Shown here: positions 38,284 to 47,546 of the stretch, piece after piece
Position numbering within the stretch: the stretch's first letter is position 1
Layout of the letters: the number at the start of each line of letters is the position of its first letter
NCBI RefSeq assembly: GCF_014076495.1
Contig: NZ_CP043575.1
Coordinates: 1,488,001 to 1,552,000 of the forward strand
Length of the DNA: 64,000 nucleotides
From: Comamonas koreensis
GTDB taxonomy: Bacteria > Pseudomonadota > Gammaproteobacteria > Burkholderiales > Burkholderiaceae_C
Direction of reading: 5' to 3'
Translations under genes and position numbers: made by a program
Notes under the pieces: model-generated
The model's database searches: none
The model's input: only the letters and a program-made list of their open reading frames with translations
Told to the model about the DNA's origin: nothing

Positions 38284-38883
38284 ATGAATCAATCTCTGAT
38301 TGCCTTGTTGCTGCCGGAGTACCGGCGACGTGTCCTGGGGTTGCTGCTGCTGCACCCTGATGCACAGCTGCACGGGCGAGAAATTGCCAGGCGCACGGGG
38401 CTGCCGGCAGGCACCATCACCAGAGAGCTTGGCAAGCTGACATCGGCGGGCCTGTTGCAATGAGAAAAACGGGGCAACCAACAGCTGTACCGCGCAGACT
38501 GGAGCTGCCCCGTTTATACAGAGCTGGCCCGTATTTTGCGCAAGACATCAGGCGTGGCAGATGTCTTCGCGACCGCCCTGGCACCTGTCGCCGACAAGAT
38601 CGATGTGGCCTTTATCTATGGCTCTGTGGCGCGCGGGCAAGAGACTGCGGGCAGCGACATTGACCTGATGCTGGTCGGTACACTAGGCTTTGACGAGGCG
38701 GTGCATGTGCTGTGGCCGCTGCAAGCGGAGCTGGGCCGGGAGATCAATCCGCAGGTACTGGGCCAGCAAGAGTTCGCGGCGCGCGCCCAGGCGGCGTTCA
38801 TGCGCGATGTGCTGTCCAAGCCCAAGATCTTTGTGATGGGGGGTGACGATGAGCTTGCAAAACTTAGTCGGCATCAGTCTTGA
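38284..38883 (+). pseudogene. Winged-helix nucleotidyltransferase (MNT-type), interrupted by an in-frame TGA
   Basis: The frame reads a winged-helix domain (LLPEYRRRVLGLLLLHP; GREIARRTGLPAGTITRELGKL), then TGA at 38461-38463. It continues in the same frame with EKRGNQQLYRADWS and a nucleotidyltransferase domain carrying GS-x10-DxD (GSVARGQETAGSDID). A single C-to-T change of CGA to TGA would explain the break. Intact homologues are about 200 residues. Possible starts are ATG 38284 (family-like) or ATG 38254 (better ribosome site, ggaag). If the base is correct, the product is truncated to a DNA-binding fragment. It precedes an HEPN-like gene that is also damaged. Confidence 0.75.
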
Positions 38884-39287
38884 GACCGTGGAGCCCAACG
38901 CAGCAAGTGCAGTCTTTGCTGGCTGCGCCTGACCGCAATATTGCCGATGCGCACATTGCCGGCTTAAGTGAAGAAAACCAGTTTGATGCCGCCTACAAGG
39001 CCATCATGCAGTTGGCCATGCTGGGCCTGATGGCCAATGGCTACCGCACACTGAAGAGCAAGCCCGGCCACCACCAGACCGCCATCCAGACGCTTGCGCT
39101 CACCGTGCAGTGGCCCAGCGAGAAGATATGGCCGCTGGATGCCTTGCGCAAACAGCGCAATTTGACGGACTATTCGGGAGACTTGGTCTCCCAGGCGGCG
39201 GTAGGCAGCTGCCGGAGCAATGCGATGGCCTTGCTCGCCCATGTGCATGCCTGGCTGCTGGCGCAGCGGCCTCACTGGCTCGATTGA
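38849..39287 (+). pseudogene. HEPN-like partner of the nucleotidyltransferase, frameshifted
   Basis: ATG 38849, overlapping the nucleotidyltransferase end, begins MSLQNLVGISLETVEPNAA and then hits a stop at about 38930. The expected continuation (VQSLLAAPDRNIADAHIAGLSEENQFDAAYKAIMQL...LRKQRNLTDYSG...) is open in the next frame from 38868 to 39287. A one-base loss near 38894-38900 would restore a helical HEPN-type protein of about 145 residues. Initiation from TTG at 38880 is conceivable but lacks a ribosome site. The RX4-6H ribonuclease motif is not evident (RNLTDY instead). Confidence 0.65.
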
Positions 39288-39360
39288 GTGCTTTTGCAGG
39301 CCACCTCTGAGGCAGCCTTTGCATGGGGTCCCCGTCCGGGCCCTATCTATCTCTCTATCT

Positions 39361-39981
39361 CTATATATGGTGCGCCGTCACGGTCATCACCTTGGAGGCG
39401 ATCTTCATCAGCATCCGGGCGGGCAGGGGCACGGGCAAGGCGCCGGCGTCCACCGCAGCGGCCGCGTGGCGCTCCTCGTCGGCTTTCATCTGGCTGACGA
39501 CAGCCCGCGATGGTGCGTCGTGTGCTGGCAACAGGTCCAGGTGGGACTGCAGGTGCAAGGACACCTGGTTTTCCGTCTCCTCGACAAAGCCCAGGCTGGC
39601 GCGGTCGCTGACCTTGGCGGCCACAGTGCCAATCACAAAAGCGCCGGCAAACCACAGTGGGTTAAGCAGGCTGGGGCGTTCGCCCAAATCCTGCAGGCGC
39701 TGGTGGGTCCAGGCCAGGTGGTCCATCTCCTCCTGGGCCGCTTCCAACAGGTGCTCGCGCAGATGCTCGTCGCGCGTGACCATGGCCTGGGCGGTGTAGA
39801 GCGCCTGCGCGCAGACTTCGCCCACGTGGTTGACCCGCATATAAGAAGCGGAGAGCTTCTTCTCCTCAGGGCTGAGGTCCGCCTCATCGATGCCCGCAGC
39901 GGGCGAGGGGTTGGCCGCACGGGGCGTGGCAAACAGGGTGCGCAGCGCAGTATCTGCTGCGCAAAGGAGTCGATCTTGCAT
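39361..39981 (-). CDS. coq7: 3-demethoxyubiquinol 3-hydroxylase Coq7
   Basis: This 206-residue di-iron hydroxylase of ubiquinone synthesis has carboxylate/histidine motifs in [44 protein letters not shown] and [11 protein letters not shown]. These match the two E-x(n)-ExxH repeats of the Coq7 family. A start further upstream is rejected because ATG at 39981 gives the normal length. A TATTCT box precedes it. It diverges from the porin gene. Confidence 0.93.
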   Translation of the reverse strand: MQDRLLCAADTALRTLFATPRAANPSPAAGIDEADLSPEEKKLSASYMRVNHVGEVCAQALYTAQAMVTRDEHLREHLLEAAQEEMDHLAWTHQRLQDLGERPSLLNPLWFAGAFVIGTVAAKVSDRASLGFVEETENQVSLHLQSHLDLLPAHDAPSRAVVSQMKADEERHAAAAVDAGALPVPLPARMLMKIASKVMTVTAHHI

Positions 39982-40304
39982 AGGGTGCCATGCTAACCAG
40001 TAGAATACACCCCGCTGCAAACATGGCGAATCTCCTCTGGAGGGGCTTGTTTTGCAGCAAATTTTTGTCGAAAAATTGGACGGCGGCTGACATTCGTTAA
40101 ACGTTGCACTCAAGCAACGATTTACAGCGAATAGGTCCTCAAGTGGGGGAATTTGTTTGCGCAACCGCCTGCGGTCTGTTGAAATAGAGAGAACTTCCAC
40201 ACTAGGAGGTTGGCGCGGGAGCAGGTAGAAGTTGTGCAGAACCGTGAGGCTGACATCAACCCCCCCGTACCAGCGCCGTCTGTTAAACCTTGGAGTAACT
40301 CGCA
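39982..40304. other. Gene-free gap between coq7 and porin gene
   Basis: These 323 bases contain no supported frame. They include the coq7 promoter area and a long leader for the porin gene, with an inverted repeat CGTTGC (40102-40107) / GCAACG (40114-40119) and an AT-rich segment (about 40060-40130) suited to a strong promoter. Confidence 0.55.
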
Positions 40305-41360
40305 ATGAAAAAATCTCTTGTTGCCTTGGCAGTGCTGGCCGCTTCCGGCGCCGCAATGGCTCAATCTTCCGTGACCCTGTTCGGTATCGTTGATGCTGGC
40401 GTGACCTACGCTAAGACCAGCGGTGGCGAAAGCAACTACGGTCTGACCAACTCCGGTAACGCCACCAGCCGTCTGGGCTTCCGCGGCGTGGAAGATCTGG
40501 GTGGCGGTCTGAAGGCTGGTTTCTGGCTGGAAGGCGCAATCCAGAACGACAGCGGTACCGCTTCCGGCGGCGGCGCTGCAGGTCCTGGCTTCGAGTTCAA
40601 GCGTCGTTCCACCGTGTCCCTGATGGGCAACTTCGGTGAAGTGCGTCTGGGTCGCGAACTGACCGCAGCTTACAACACCGTGTCTGGCTACGACGTGTTC
40701 GGCCAAGTCGGTATCGGCCAAAACTTCAGCTTCGGCAACGGCACCTACGGCTTCGGCGACCCAGTTCGCGTGGGCAACATGGTTTCGTACTACACCCCTA
40801 ACATGTCCGGCTTCACCGCTGGCGTGAACTACGGCTTCGGCGAAACCGCTGGCGACAGCTCCGCTAAGCGTTACATCGGCGTGTCCGCTGGTTACAACAA
40901 CGGCCCTCTGAGCGCCGGTATTGCTTACGACCAGCAAAACGATCCTACCGCCAGCTTCGAAAAGGCTCAAGGTCTGGGTCTGGGCGCTGCTTACAACTTC
41001 GGCGCTTTCAAGCTGTCGGGTCTGATCCGTCAAGTGCAAAGCACCCCAGTGGGTGGTGGCAGCAAGGCTAAGTTCCAGTCCGCTGGTCTGGGCGCAACCG
41101 CTGCTGTCGGCGCTGCTGGCGAAGCCCGTCTGGCTTACAACTACTACGACAACAAGGAAATCGAAGGCAAGGCTCACCAGCTGTCGCTGGGCTATGTCCA
41201 CAACCTGTCGAAGCGCACCGCTCTGTACGGCACCTACGCTTTCCTGAAGAACCAGAAGAGCGAAACCATGAGCCTGTCGGCTAACGGCCTGGGCATCGAC
41301 CCAGCCCGCGCCGGCAAGAACCAAAACGCTATCACCGTTGGTGTGCGTCACGCTTTCTAA
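40305..41360 (+). CDS. Outer-membrane porin (Omp32-like)
   Basis: A 351-residue Gram-negative trimeric porin. The signal peptide is [20 protein letters not shown], followed by [53 protein letters not shown] and the terminal barrel strand GVRHAF. Omp32 of Delftia is the closest known type and is anion selective. Codon choice differs from neighbours, with many GCT, GGT and CGT codons, as in highly expressed genes. ATG at 40305 follows tggag. An intrinsic terminator ends the unit. Confidence 0.93.
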   Translation: MKKSLVALAVLAASGAAMAQSSVTLFGIVDAGVTYAKTSGGESNYGLTNSGNATSRLGFRGVEDLGGGLKAGFWLEGAIQNDSGTASGGGAAGPGFEFKRRSTVSLMGNFGEVRLGRELTAAYNTVSGYDVFGQVGIGQNFSFGNGTYGFGDPVRVGNMVSYYTPNMSGFTAGVNYGFGETAGDSSAKRYIGVSAGYNNGPLSAGIAYDQQNDPTASFEKAQGLGLGAAYNFGAFKLSGLIRQVQSTPVGGGSKAKFQSAGLGATAAVGAAGEARLAYNYYDNKEIEGKAHQLSLGYVHNLSKRTALYGTYAFLKNQKSETMSLSANGLGIDPARAGKNQNAITVGVRHAF

Positions 41361-41366
41361 TGAATG

Positions 41367-41382
41367 GCTAGGGGTTCCTAGC
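41367..41382 (+). other. Small stem-loop in porin 3' untranslated region
   Basis: GCTAGG and CCTAGC enclose a four-base loop seven bases after the porin stop codon, ahead of the main terminator. It may stabilise the mRNA end. Confidence 0.35.
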
Positions 41383-41400
41383 TACTCAATCTGAAAAGCA

Positions 41401-41429
41401 AAAAGCCCGTCGAAAGACGGGCTTTTTTT
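41401..41429 (+). terminator. Intrinsic terminator after porin gene
   Basis: AAAAGCCCGTC pairs with GACGGGCTTTT around GAAA, followed by seven thymines. Its symmetry suggests function on both strands. Confidence 0.92.
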
Positions 41430-41912
41430 ATGCCTGCTCGCCGCTGCCCTGTCCAGGCGCTCGGCCTTGTTCTGGGTAGATGGGGTCACTGCAGCGGCGA
41501 CAGCGGCTGCGCCCGCTCGTGTTATCAGCCTGTCAAAGGTCCCATCTTGAAGCCCCACGCCGTGGGAAGCGCGAGACCCGTTGTGCTTTCCTGCCGATGC
41601 GGCAGGAGCGCTGCGGCGCTGGCTTGTGGCAGGCTTGATACATACCGCATGCTGTATCGGCGCTGGTAGCCGCCAAGATGCGCCTGTATCGCTTTTTTGA
41701 CATGTGGGAATGGAAGGGCAGGCGTGGTCTGGCAGGCAGCGCGTTTTCATAATTAGCAGATGAAGCCGTGTTTTGCCCGACAAAACACCTGCTTTTGCCG
41801 GTCACCTAACAGAAATAAACGCGACTCGGGAATATCCCCGCCCTGGGGGAAGCACCATGCGGAAGATCGATTCCTTGCGGCATAGTGAAGCACTACTATT
41901 CTGCGAGGACTT
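41430..41912. other. Gene-free gap before peptide transporter operon
   Basis: About 480 bases with no frame that I can support; the open frames present lack domain content or a ribosome site. A short repeat, TCCTGCCGATGCGGCAGGA, forms a hairpin near 41590-41609. The promoter of the transporter operon must lie in the AT-richer end (about 41740-41900). Confidence 0.5.
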
Positions 41913-43493
41913 ATGAAACAGCCTTCTCTTGCTCTGGTTGCGATAGCGGTAGCCACCGTTTTGTCAGCTGGCGTGGCCCAGGCCAAGCCCTTCAAGTGGG
42001 CCAGCCAGGCCGACGTTGCCAGCTGGGATATCCATGCGCAAAACAATGGCCTGCACAACGCCATTCATCCCTATGTCTACGAGACCCTGGTCACCTACAA
42101 CAGCAAGACCTTTGCGGTCGAGCCGCTGCTGGCTACCTCGTGGAAGGAAGTCACCCCCAAACAGATGCGCTTTTCATTGCGCCAGGGTGTGAAGTTCCAG
42201 GATGGCTCGAACTTCACCGCCGATGATGCGGTGTTCTCGATCACCCGTGCGATGGCCAAGACCTCGAACTACGGCCCCTTTGTCCAGGGCATCGAGAAGG
42301 TCGTCAAGGTCGATGATGGCACCATCGATATCTTCATGGTGGACCCCAATCCCGTGCTGCTGCGCCAGATGACCGAGCTGCGCATGATGAGCAAGGCCTG
42401 GTCGGAGAAGAACAAGTCCACCGAGCCGATGGACATCAAGAAGTCCGACGAGAATTTTGCCCACCGCAATGCGATGGGCACCGGCCCGTTCATTCTGGAG
42501 TCCTGGCAGCCCGATGTGCGCATGGTGCTCAAGAAGAACCCCAACTGGTGGGGCCAGATGCCGGGCAATGTGACTTCGATCACCTACACCCCGATCAAAT
42601 CGGCGCCGACCCGCATGGCGGCGCTGCTGTCCGGTGAAGTGGACATGGTGCTCGATCCAACGCCGCAAGACTTGAACCGCCTGCGCGCCAGCCCGGACCT
42701 GAAGATCCTTGAAGGCTTGGAGAACCGCACAATTTTCTTTGGCATGGACCAGTTCCGTGACGAGCTGCCCGGCTCCAGCGTCAAGGGCAAGAACCCGCTC
42801 AAGGACCAGAAGGTGCGCCAGGCGCTCTACCAGTCCATCGACATCCAGGCGATCACCAAGACCATCCTGCGCGGCCTGGGCAAGCCCACTGGCACCCTGG
42901 TGGCGCCCCAGGTCAATGGCTGGACCGAGACCGTGGGCCAGCGCCTGCCCTATGACCAGGACGCCGCCAAGAAGCTGCTCACGCAAGCGGGCTACCCCGA
43001 TGGCTTCGAGGTCGACTTTGCCTGCCCCAACAACCGCTATATCAGCGACGAGGCGATCTGCCAGGCGGTCACCGCGATGTGGGCCAAGATCGGGGTCAAG
43101 GCCAAGCTGCGCACCTTGCCAATGGTCACCTACTTCCCGATGATCCAGCGCAACGAAGCGAGCATCTACATGCTCGGCTGGGGTGTGCCGACTTTCGATT
43201 CGCTCTACAGCCTGCAGTCACTGGTGCGCACCGTCGGCAAGGGCGGCGACGGAAACTACAATGTCGGCCGCTACAGCAACGAGCGCATGGATTATCTGGT
43301 GGACCGCGTGAAAACGGAAACCGACCAGCCCGTGCGCACCCGCATGCTGACCGAGGGTTTGCAGCTGTCCAACGACACGGTCTCGCACCTGCCGCTGTAT
43401 GACCAGGTGATCCCCTGGGCGATGAAGAAGAACATCGACCTGGTGCACCGCGCAGACAACCGGGTGGACATCAAACTGGTGACGGTCCGTTAA
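41913..43493 (+). CDS. Peptide ABC transporter substrate-binding protein, first paralogue
   Basis: A 526-residue periplasmic binding protein of the dipeptide/oligopeptide family (SBP_bac_5). The signal peptide ends AQAKP (about 24-25). YVYETLVTYNSKTFAVEPLLATSWK and FSLRQGVKFQDGSNFTADDAVFSI match the family. It shows clear sequence identity to a second binding protein encoded 4 kb downstream (shared blocks SSVKGKNP, KVRQALYQSIDI, AAKKLLTQAGYPDGF). It is first in an operon continuing to 50556. Confidence 0.9.
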   Translation: MKQPSLALVAIAVATVLSAGVAQAKPFKWASQADVASWDIHAQNNGLHNAIHPYVYETLVTYNSKTFAVEPLLATSWKEVTPKQMRFSLRQGVKFQDGSNFTADDAVFSITRAMAKTSNYGPFVQGIEKVVKVDDGTIDIFMVDPNPVLLRQMTELRMMSKAWSEKNKSTEPMDIKKSDENFAHRNAMGTGPFILESWQPDVRMVLKKNPNWWGQMPGNVTSITYTPIKSAPTRMAALLSGEVDMVLDPTPQDLNRLRASPDLKILEGLENRTIFFGMDQFRDELPGSSVKGKNPLKDQKVRQALYQSIDIQAITKTILRGLGKPTGTLVAPQVNGWTETVGQRLPYDQDAAKKLLTQAGYPDGFEVDFACPNNRYISDEAICQAVTAMWAKIGVKAKLRTLPMVTYFPMIQRNEASIYMLGWGVPTFDSLYSLQSLVRTVGKGGDGNYNVGRYSNERMDYLVDRVKTETDQPVRTRMLTEGLQLSNDTVSHLPLYDQVIPWAMKKNIDLVHRADNRVDIKLVTVR

Positions 43494-43513
43494 CCAACGG
43501 CGAGCGGTGCGCA

Positions 43514-43541
43514 GGCCGGCTGCCCGATGCGGCAGCCGGCC
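43514..43541 (+). other. Strong hairpin after first binding-protein gene
   Basis: GGCCGGCTGCC (43514-43524) and GGCAGCCGGCC (43531-43541) form a perfect 11-bp stem. No thymine tract follows, so it may stabilise or partly terminate the binding-protein transcript, which is usually made in excess. Confidence 0.55.
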
Positions 43542-43580
43542 ATTTCATAAAAAGCGAAAGAAGAATAGGCAGACAACACG

Positions 43581-43643
43581 GGTGCCAGGAACGCTCTGCA
43601 GAACCCTCACCAACTGGGTTTTGCAGAGAGTTCCTAGGGCACC
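43581..43643 (+). other. 63-nt near-perfect hairpin before the permease gene
   Basis: The left arm from GGTGCC through AGGAAC, CTCTGCA and AACCC pairs with the right arm GGGTT, TGCAGAG, GTTCCT and GGCACC. There is one G-A mismatch, one G-U pair and a two-base bulge, around a nine-base loop. It ends 31 bases before the permease ATG, so it could influence transcription, processing or translation of the downstream genes. Confidence 0.65.
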
Positions 43644-43674
43644 TTCCCTCTGTTTGTCACGATGAGAGTCAGCC

Positions 43675-44655
43675 ATGTTTGCATTCATATTGCGCCGATT
43701 GATACAGGCGGTGATCGTGATGATCGCCGTGGCGTTCATTTCCTTCATGTTGTTCCAGTATGTGGGTGACCCGGTCACCTTCTTGCTGGGCCAGGATGCC
43801 ACCCCACAGCAGATTGCCGAGTTGCGCAGTGCGCTGGGGCTGGACAAACCGTTTTTCGTGCAGTTCTGGCACTTTTTGCTCAACGCTGCCCAGGGCGAAT
43901 TCGGCATCAGCCTGCGCCAGGGTGCCAAGGTCTCGTCCCTGATTGCCGAGCGCTTCCCGGCGACCTTTGAGCTGGCTATGGTGGCTGCGTTGCTGGCCTT
44001 GGTCATCGGTGTGCCGATGGGCGTGTATGCCGCGCTGCGGCGCGGCAGCTTCATGAGCCAGGTGTTCATGACCTTGTCGCTGCTGGGTGTGTCCCTGCCC
44101 ACCTTCCTGATCGGTATCTTGCTGATTTTGATCTTCTCGGTGCACCTGGGCTGGTTCCCGAGCTTTGGCCGTGGCACGACGATGCAGCTGGGCTTTTGGA
44201 GCACCGGCTTGCTGAGCGCCAAGGGCTGGCACCACATCATCTTGCCGGCCATCACCTTGGCCGTGTTCCAGCTCACGTTGATCATGCGCCTGGTGCGCGC
44301 CGAGATGCTGGAGGTGCTGCGCACCGACTACATCAAGTTCGCCAAGGCCCGGGGCCTGAGCAACCGTACGATCTACTTTGGCCACGCCCTCAAGAACACG
44401 CTGGTGCCGGTGATGACCATCACCGGTCTGCAGCTGGGCGGCCTGATTGCCTTTGCCATCATCACCGAGACGGTGTTCCAGTGGCCCGGCATGGGCCTGC
44501 TGTTCATCCAGGCGGTGACCTTTGCCGATATCCCGGTCATGGCCGCCTACCTGTGCCTGATTGCGCTGATTTTTGTGGTGATCAACCTGGTGGTCGATCT
44601 GTTGTATTTCGCTGTCGACCCGCGCCTGCGCGTCGAAAAATCGGGAGGGCACTGA
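43675..44655 (+). CDS. Peptide ABC transporter permease (DppB-type)
   Basis: A 326-residue permease with about six membrane helices. The N-terminal FILRRLIQAVIVMIAVAFISFMLFQ is typical of DppB/OppB. The EAA-type loop is AEMLEVLRTDYIKFAKARGLSNRTIYFGHALKNTLVPV. It pairs with the DppC-type permease at 47547. ATG at 43675. Confidence 0.93.
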   Translation: MFAFILRRLIQAVIVMIAVAFISFMLFQYVGDPVTFLLGQDATPQQIAELRSALGLDKPFFVQFWHFLLNAAQGEFGISLRQGAKVSSLIAERFPATFELAMVAALLALVIGVPMGVYAALRRGSFMSQVFMTLSLLGVSLPTFLIGILLILIFSVHLGWFPSFGRGTTMQLGFWSTGLLSAKGWHHIILPAITLAVFQLTLIMRLVRAEMLEVLRTDYIKFAKARGLSNRTIYFGHALKNTLVPVMTITGLQLGGLIAFAIITETVFQWPGMGLLFIQAVTFADIPVMAAYLCLIALIFVVINLVVDLLYFAVDPRLRVEKSGGH

Positions 44656-44656
44656 G

Positions 44657-45874
44657 ATGCCACGTCTGCCTTATAGCGCGAGCTCGCGCGCCTTTTCTCA
44701 CCTGGCCCAGATCCATCCGGAGCTGACGGCCTTCCGCCGTGACCTGCATGCCAATCCGGAGCTGGGTTTTGAAGAAAAATACACCGCTGCTCGCGTGAGC
44801 GAGGCGTTGCGCCTGTGTGGTGTCGATGAGATCCACCAGGGCATCGGCAAGACCGGCGTGGTCGGTGTGATCCGTGGCCACAAGCACGGCAGCGGCCGCA
44901 TGATCGGCCTGCGCGCCGATATGGATGCACTGCCGATCACCGAGCAGGGCAACTGCAGCTGGCGCTCGGGCAAGCAGGGGCTGATGCATGCCTGCGGCCA
45001 TGATGGCCACACTGCGATGCTGGTGGGCGCGGCGCGCTATCTGGCCGAGACGCGCAATTTTGACGGCACCGCTGTGCTGATCTTCCAGCCCGGCGAGGAG
45101 GGCTATGCCGGCGCGCGCGAGATGATCCAGGATGGCCTGTTCGAGCGCTTCCCGGTCGATTCGGTCTATGCGATGCACAACTGGCCTGCGATGCGCCAGG
45201 GCATGATCGGCATCAACCCCGGCGCGATGATGGCCGCGGCCGACCGCATCCAGATCAATATCACGGGCAAGGGCGGCCACGGCGCCCATCCTTACCAGAC
45301 CAATGATGTGGTGCTGGCGTCGGCACACCTGATTACGGCGATCCAGTCCATCGTCTCGCGCAATGTGCGTGCCATCGACTCGGCCGTCATCAGCATCTGC
45401 GCGCTGCAGTCGGGGGACCTGGCTGCGTTCAGCGTCACGCCGGGCTCGTCGACCTTGGTGGGCACGGTGCGCACCTTCAACCCCGATGTGCAGAACATGG
45501 TCGAGCGCCGCCTGGGCGAGCTGTGCCAGGCGCTGGGCCTGGCCTTTGGCGTGAACGCGCAGCTGCAGTACGAGCGCTCCTACCCGGCGACGATCAACAC
45601 GGCCGAAGAAGCGGTGTTTGCCGGCGATGTGGCCTCTGACCTGGTGGGCGAAGCCCTGGTGGTGCGCAACATGGACCCGAGCATGGGCGCTGAGGATTTC
45701 TCCTTCATGCTGCAGCAAAAGCCCGGGGCCTATCTGCGCCTGGGCCAGGCCGTCGGTGACGACATCATTCCGCTGCACAACAACCGCTACGACTTCAATG
45801 ACGATGTGCTGCCGCTGGGTGCGGCGCTGCACGCCGGCATTGTCGAGCGTGGCATGCCACTTGCTTTGGGCTAA
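44657..45874 (+). CDS. M20 family amidohydrolase/peptidase
   Basis: A 405-residue M20-family metal hydrolase. The catalytic motif is MHACGHDGHTAML, a second metal region is PGEEGYAGAREMI and a dimerisation-domain histidine lies in GKGGHGAHP. The family includes hippurate hydrolase, N-acyl amino-acid amidohydrolases and indole-acetyl-amino-acid hydrolases. There is no signal peptide, so it acts in the cytoplasm, presumably on the imported substrate. It starts one base after the permease stop (TGAGATG) and lies inside the operon between the permease and the second binding protein. Confidence 0.9.
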   Translation: MPRLPYSASSRAFSHLAQIHPELTAFRRDLHANPELGFEEKYTAARVSEALRLCGVDEIHQGIGKTGVVGVIRGHKHGSGRMIGLRADMDALPITEQGNCSWRSGKQGLMHACGHDGHTAMLVGAARYLAETRNFDGTAVLIFQPGEEGYAGAREMIQDGLFERFPVDSVYAMHNWPAMRQGMIGINPGAMMAAADRIQINITGKGGHGAHPYQTNDVVLASAHLITAIQSIVSRNVRAIDSAVISICALQSGDLAAFSVTPGSSTLVGTVRTFNPDVQNMVERRLGELCQALGLAFGVNAQLQYERSYPATINTAEEAVFAGDVASDLVGEALVVRNMDPSMGAEDFSFMLQQKPGAYLRLGQAVGDDIIPLHNNRYDFNDDVLPLGAALHAGIVERGMPLALG

Positions 45875-45885
45875 AGCCTCCGCAC

Positions 45886-45903
45886 CCGGCCCTTGCGGGC
45901 CGG
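45886..45903 (+). other. Hairpin between hydrolase and second binding-protein gene
   Basis: CCGGCCC and GGGCCGG enclose TTGC just before the ribosome site (aaagggg) of the second binding-protein gene. No thymine run follows. Confidence 0.5.
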
Positions 45904-45924
45904 ACTTCAGAAAAGGGGAAAACG

Positions 45925-47499
45925 ATGAAACACACGATGAGCAAGACCTTGTTGGTATCGATGTTGGCGGCCGCCTATGTTTGCGCCGGCGCGCAGACGG
46001 TGCGCATCGGTTCCCAGGGCGACGCCCTGTCCATGGATCCGCATTCCTTCAATGAGACGGTGCAGCTGAGTGTGACCGGCAATGTCTACGAGCCGCTGGC
46101 CGGCCGCAACAAGGACCTGAGCCTGCGCCCGGTGCTGGCCACCAAGTGGGAGCAGACCTCACCGACCGTCTGGCGCTTTACCTTGCGCAAGGGCGTGCAG
46201 TTCCATGATGGCACGCCGTTCACCGCCGATGATGTGGTGTTCTCGATGATGCGCACGCAGCTCGAAGGCTCGGACATGAAGTCCTACACCAACCCCATCA
46301 AGGAGACGCGCAAGGTCGATGACTACACGGTGGACATCGAGACCAAGGACCCGGCCCCGATCCTGCCGAGCATGATCTCGCAGGTCTACATCATGAGCAA
46401 GACCTGGTCCGAGGCCAACAATGCCGTCAACCCGGTGGACCGCCGCAAGGGCATCGAGAACACCGCCTCGTTCAAGGCCAATGGCACCGGCCCCTACCGC
46501 GTGCGCGAGCGCCAGCCCAATGTGCGCACCGTCTTCAACCGCAGCGCCAACTACTGGGACAAGGTCGAAGGCAATGTGCAGGAAGTGGTCTACACGCCAG
46601 TGGCCAATGATGCGACCCGTGTGGCCGCGCTGCTGTCGGGCCAGGTCGATGTGATCGACCCGGTGCCGGTGCAGGATCTGGACCGTGTCGCCAATACCGG
46701 CGGCACCCGTGTGGTGTCCGGGCCTGAGCTGCGCGCCATCTTCATGGGCATGGACCAAAAGCGCGATGAGCTGCTGAACTCCAGCGTCAAGGGCAAGAAC
46801 CCGTTCAAGGACAAGCGCGTGCGCCAGGCCTTCTACCAGGCCATCGATATCGAGGGCCTGCACAAACAGGTGATGCGCGGGGCCTCGGGCAATCTGGCCA
46901 CCTTGATCGGCAAGGGCGTCAACGGCTACACCGACGACATCAAGCGCCTGCCCTACGACCCGGCTGCGGCCAAGAAACTGCTGAGCGAAGCGGGCTACCC
47001 CGATGGTTTCTCGCTGACCTTGAACTGCTCGAACGACCGCTATATCAACGACAGCCGCATCTGCCAGGCGGTATCGGCCAACCTGGCCAAGATCGGCGTC
47101 AAGGTGCAGCTCAATGCCGAGACCAAGGGCACCTATTTCCCGCGCATCATGCGCCATGAAACGGCCTTTTACATCCTGGGCTGGACGCCGTCGACCTACG
47201 ACGCCCACAACCCGCTGCTGGCCTTGATGAACTGCAATGACGGCAAGGGTGCTGGCGCGTTCAACTACGGCAACTACTGCAATCCCAAGGTCGATGCCTT
47301 GACCCGCCAGGTGCAGTCGGAGACCGACACCACCAAGCGCAACCAGGCGATCCATGAGGCGCTGCAGACCGTGGCCGACGATGTGGGGTACCTGCCGCTG
47401 CACCAGCAGTTCATGAACTGGGGGGTGAGCAAGAACGTCGAGCTGGTGCAGATGGCCGATGGCTTCATGCCCTTCAAGTGGATGACCGTGAAGAAGTAA
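45925..47499 (+). CDS. Peptide ABC transporter substrate-binding protein, second paralogue
   Basis: A 524-residue binding protein with a signal peptide ending near GAQT (about 22-23) and the same fold and motifs as the first copy (NVYEPLAGRNKDLSLRPVLATKWE; FHDGTPFTADDVVFSM; SSVKGKNPFKDKRVRQAFYQAIDI). Long matches at the same positions show a duplication within this operon, perhaps widening substrate range. ATG at 45925 follows a strong aaaagggg site. Confidence 0.9.
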   Translation: MKHTMSKTLLVSMLAAAYVCAGAQTVRIGSQGDALSMDPHSFNETVQLSVTGNVYEPLAGRNKDLSLRPVLATKWEQTSPTVWRFTLRKGVQFHDGTPFTADDVVFSMMRTQLEGSDMKSYTNPIKETRKVDDYTVDIETKDPAPILPSMISQVYIMSKTWSEANNAVNPVDRRKGIENTASFKANGTGPYRVRERQPNVRTVFNRSANYWDKVEGNVQEVVYTPVANDATRVAALLSGQVDVIDPVPVQDLDRVANTGGTRVVSGPELRAIFMGMDQKRDELLNSSVKGKNPFKDKRVRQAFYQAIDIEGLHKQVMRGASGNLATLIGKGVNGYTDDIKRLPYDPAAAKKLLSEAGYPDGFSLTLNCSNDRYINDSRICQAVSANLAKIGVKVQLNAETKGTYFPRIMRHETAFYILGWTPSTYDAHNPLLALMNCNDGKGAGAFNYGNYCNPKVDALTRQVQSETDTTKRNQAIHEALQTVADDVGYLPLHQQFMNWGVSKNVELVQMADGFMPFKWMTVKK

Positions 47500-47508
47500 A
47501 TGCCCCGG

Positions 47509-47527
47509 GCCGCTGCGCTGCAGCGGC
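47509..47527 (+). other. Hairpin between second binding-protein and permease genes
   Basis: GCCGCTG and CAGCGGC form a seven-bp stem with a five-base loop. Similar hairpins at 43514 and 45886 follow or precede the other binding-protein gene, so differential transcript stability is plausible. Confidence 0.45.
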
Positions 47528-47546
47528 TGGCGACTAGAGAGAGAAG

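Noticed and set aside
38460..38663. A 67-residue frame starting ATG over the nucleotidyltransferase break
   Set aside because: Its sequence has no homology pattern; the original frame continues with nucleotidyltransferase motifs, so this is an out-of-frame shadow.
39342..39370. Tandem ctat-type repeat after the HEPN-like gene
   Set aside because: It is short and imperfect (ctatctatctctctatc...), so I saw no reason to call it a functional or hypervariable repeat.
41382..41783. A 133-residue minus-strand frame after the porin
   Set aside because: It runs through the porin terminator, has no ribosome site and no recognisable domain.
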